A stretch of DNA of 47,713 bases from Paludibacteraceae bacterium (GTDB lineage: Bacteria; Bacteroidota; Bacteroidia; Bacteroidales; Paludibacteraceae): assembly GCA_017527905.1 (NCBI GenBank), contig JAFXPK010000043.1, positions 1-47,713 on the forward strand. The letters run 5' to 3'. Numbering within the stretch: the stretch's first letter is position 1; each line of letters begins with the position of its first letter. Of this stretch, positions 46,069-47,713 are shown piece after piece. The position numbers were made by a program, and so were the translations under genes. Under the pieces are notes generated by a model that saw only the letters and a program-made list of their open reading frames with translations, searched no databases and was not told the origin of the DNA.

Positions 46069-47277
46069 ATGTCTAAAGTACTTATTATCGGAATCGGTGG
46101 TGTAGGCACCGTGGTGGCGCACAAAGTGGCGCAGAACAGAGATGTCTTCACCGACATCGTCATCACCAGTAGAACAAAATCGAAATGCGACAAATTGGCG
46201 GAGGAGTTGAAAAACCGCTACAACGTGAACGTGACGACGGATAGAGTCGACGCTGACGTCACTGAGCAAATCATTGAATTATTCAAGAAACACAAGCCTG
46301 AACTGGTCATCAACGTCGCCCTCCCCTACCAAGACCTGAACATCATGGACGCTTGTCTGGCATGCGGGGTGAACTACCTTGACACTGCCAACTACGAGCC
46401 TAAGGACGTGGCGCACTTCGAATACAGCTGGCAATGGGCCTACAAAAAAAGATTCGAGGACGCTGGTCTGACCGCCATACTGGGCTGCGGATTCGACCCG
46501 GGCGTTTCGGGTGTTTACACAGCATACGCCGCAAAACACCACTTCGACGAGATCCAATATCTGGACATCGTGGACTGCAACGCCGGTAACCACCACAAAG
46601 CGTTCGCCACCAATTTCAACCCGGAAATCAACATACGTGAGATCACCCAAAAGGGTCGTTTCTACGAGAATGGCAAATGGATCGAAACGGGAGCGCTGGA
46701 AATACACCAACCACTGACCTACCCTAACATCGGACCTAGGGAGTCTTACCTCATGTTCCACGAAGAACTGGAATCTCTAGTGAAGAATTATCCAACCATC
46801 AAAAGAGCGAGGTTCTGGATGACCTTCGGACAGGAATACCTGACCCACCTGCGCGTGATCCAGGACATCGGAATGGCTAGAATAGACGAAGTGGAATATA
46901 ACGGCACGAAAATCGTCCCATTACAGTTCCTGAAAGCCGTACTTCCAAACCCAAAAGATCTGGGGGAGAACTATGAAGGCGAAACCAGCATCGGATGCAG
47001 AATCAGGGGAATCAAAGATGGCAAAGAGAGAACATACTATGTGTATAACAACTGCAGCCACCAAGAAGCATACAAAGAGACTGGAATGCAAGGTGTAAGT
47101 TACACGACGGGAGTGCCAGCCATGATTGGTGCGATGATGTTCTGCAAAGGATTGTGGAAACGTCCAGGCGTGTGGAACGTGGAAGAGTTCGACCCAGACC
47201 CATTTATGGAACAGCTCAACAAACAAGGATTACCTTGGCACGAGATATTCGACGAAGACCTCGAACTAAGCAAATGA
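46069..47277 (+). CDS. Carboxynorspermidine synthase (saccharopine dehydrogenase family)
   Basis: A 402-aa cytosolic NADPH-dependent enzyme. The N-terminal Rossmann motif is LIIGIGGVGTVVAHKVA (5-21), followed by ALPYQDLNIMDACLACGVNYLDT and GCGFDPGVSG, typical of carboxynorspermidine/carboxyspermidine dehydrogenases rather than lysine-pathway saccharopine dehydrogenases. It condenses aspartate semialdehyde with a diamine on the alternative route to spermidine or norspermidine. Its usual partner, the decarboxylase NspC, is not in this window. Monocistronic, with a good promoter box and a perfect 12-bp terminator. Confidence 0.88.
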   Translation: MSKVLIIGIGGVGTVVAHKVAQNRDVFTDIVITSRTKSKCDKLAEELKNRYNVNVTTDRVDADVTEQIIELFKKHKPELVINVALPYQDLNIMDACLACGVNYLDTANYEPKDVAHFEYSWQWAYKKRFEDAGLTAILGCGFDPGVSGVYTAYAAKHHFDEIQYLDIVDCNAGNHHKAFATNFNPEINIREITQKGRFYENGKWIETGALEIHQPLTYPNIGPRESYLMFHEELESLVKNYPTIKRARFWMTFGQEYLTHLRVIQDIGMARIDEVEYNGTKIVPLQFLKAVLPNPKDLGENYEGETSIGCRIRGIKDGKERTYYVYNNCSHQEAYKETGMQGVSYTTGVPAMIGAMMFCKGLWKRPGVWNVEEFDPDPFMEQLNKQGLPWHEIFDEDLELSK

Positions 47278-47299
47278 TTGTAACATAAAGAAGCAGGGA

Positions 47300-47336
47300 G
47301 AGGGGATGTTCCGAAAGAACATCCCCTCATTTTTTT
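47300..47336 (+). terminator. Terminator of the carboxynorspermidine synthase gene
   Basis: Perfect 12-bp stem GAGGGGATGTTC (47300-47311) with GAACATCCCCTC (47317-47328), five-base loop CGAAA and a T-run. Confidence 0.93.
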
Positions 47337-47384
47337 CAGGAAGTGAGCACCAACCCCGGGATGAATACAACAAAACAATGGAAC

Positions 47385-47412
47385 AAAAAAGGGTTGGTCA
47401 ATCGACCAACCC
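47385..47412 (-). terminator. Terminator of the PorP/SprF-like gene
   Basis: Perfect 9-bp stem GGGTTGGTC (47391-47399) with GACCAACCC (47404-47412), four-base loop and, on the minus strand, a run of six T. Confidence 0.9.
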
Positions 47413-47436
47413 CTTATACTAGCAATAAGATAAATG

Positions 47437-47713
47437 TTATCTACAGAAGTGCTTCGTCACACACCAAGTGTAACCCAACATGACTTCGAACGATCCGTCG
47501 TTCTTGCGCTGGAATGTTGTCAAACCCAACTGGTAAGCAACGCCTGCGTGGAATCCCTTGTAGCGGATACCACCCATCGCATAAAATGCCAATGGAGCCG
47601 GGTTGTTTTCACTTTTATCCAATGTATGACGATATGATGCCTGCAACCAATAAGAGAAATCCTTATTGTCCGGAATCGTCTGCATATACTTGAAGTTGAT
47701 ATCCAACTGTCTG
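47437..47713 (-). CDS. PorP/SprF family T9SS outer-membrane protein (C-terminal part, cut by window edge)
   Basis: About 91 residues are visible, reading RQLDINFKYMQTIP from the edge. The frame stays open to the edge with no ATG, and an in-frame TTG at 47706 is internal rather than a start. The pattern of alternating strands and the ending GGIRYKGFHAGVAYQLGLTT... GSFEVMLGYTWC match the C-terminal barrel strands of PorP/SprF proteins. These are outer-membrane partners of the T9SS or of SprB-type adhesins, often encoded beside a protein with a type B sorting domain. The neighbour beyond the edge is not visible. Confidence 0.75.
   Translation of the reverse strand, partial: RQLDINFKYMQTIPDNKDFSYWLQASYRHTLDKSENNPAPLAFYAMGGIRYKGFHAGVAYQLGLTTFQRKNDGSFEVMLGYTWCVTKHFCR

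Noticed and set aside
47704..47706. TTG start codon for an 89-aa protein at the right edge
   Set aside because: The frame continues open to the window edge with family-like residues (RQLDINFKY), so this is the interior of a longer PorP/SprF protein.

Overview
The window looks like a chromosomal segment of a Bacteroidetes bacterium, most likely order Bacteroidales. Four lines of evidence support this. Several secreted proteins end in type IX secretion system (T9SS) C-terminal sorting domains, and a PorP/SprF-type protein lies at the right edge. SecA is about 1,100 residues, the long form typical of the phylum. Many genes are preceded by the Bacteroidetes -7 box TAnnTTTG. Shine-Dalgarno sequences are weak. 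No rRNA, tRNA, CRISPR array, insertion sequence or replication origin was found. Genus cannot be assigned from the sequence alone.

Layout. 1-1,414: the tail of a small toxin-like gene, its overlapping 75-aa partner, and a DUF4197 protein. 1,496-9,505 (+): a surface-protein cluster. It has a repeat protein of 26-aa cysteine/'CYxxMF' repeats, a 1,457-aa protein joining the same repeats to 14 'CDSI' repeats and a T9SS sorting domain, and an outer-membrane beta-barrel protein 8 bp downstream. 9,528-11,284 (-): an ACT-ACT-metallo-beta-lactamase protein and a one-helix membrane protein. 11,379-18,216 (-): phosphoglucomutase, NagB, Lgt and SecA. 18,370-19,797 (+): a polyprenyl-phosphate sugar-phosphate transferase. 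20,006-24,740 (-): a class II (B12) ribonucleotide reductase with unusual active-site residues, an acyltransferase-3 and an unknown protein. 24,960-26,519 (+): DnaB helicase. 26,527-29,127 (-): a T9SS-exported GH43 glycosidase. 29,492-31,783 (-): the two subunits of an NfnAB-type electron-bifurcating transhydrogenase. 31,873-32,604 (-): a BatD-like periplasmic protein. 32,734-45,881 (-): a second surface cluster with a 523-aa T9SS protein, a 3,296-aa giant CDSI-repeat protein and an OmpA-type barrel. 46,069-47,277 (+): carboxynorspermidine synthase. Right edge (-): a partial PorP/SprF protein.

The most interesting pattern is that two separate loci share one architecture. Each has a very large T9SS cargo built from cysteine-rich CDSI repeats with a shared C-terminal cassette. 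Each cargo gene is followed at once by a paralogous outer-membrane beta-barrel, and one of the barrels is fused to an OmpA peptidoglycan-binding-like domain. This resembles in outline the SprB adhesin/SprF partner arrangement of gliding bacteria but uses a different barrel family. The adhesin-plus-barrel idea is an inference from gene order and paralogy.

The remaining genes are mostly housekeeping: protein export and lipoprotein maturation (SecA, Lgt), amino-sugar and hexose-phosphate metabolism (NagB, phosphoglucomutase), replication (DnaB), redox balance (Nfn) and polyamine synthesis. Long open frames antisense to these genes were judged to be composition artefacts.
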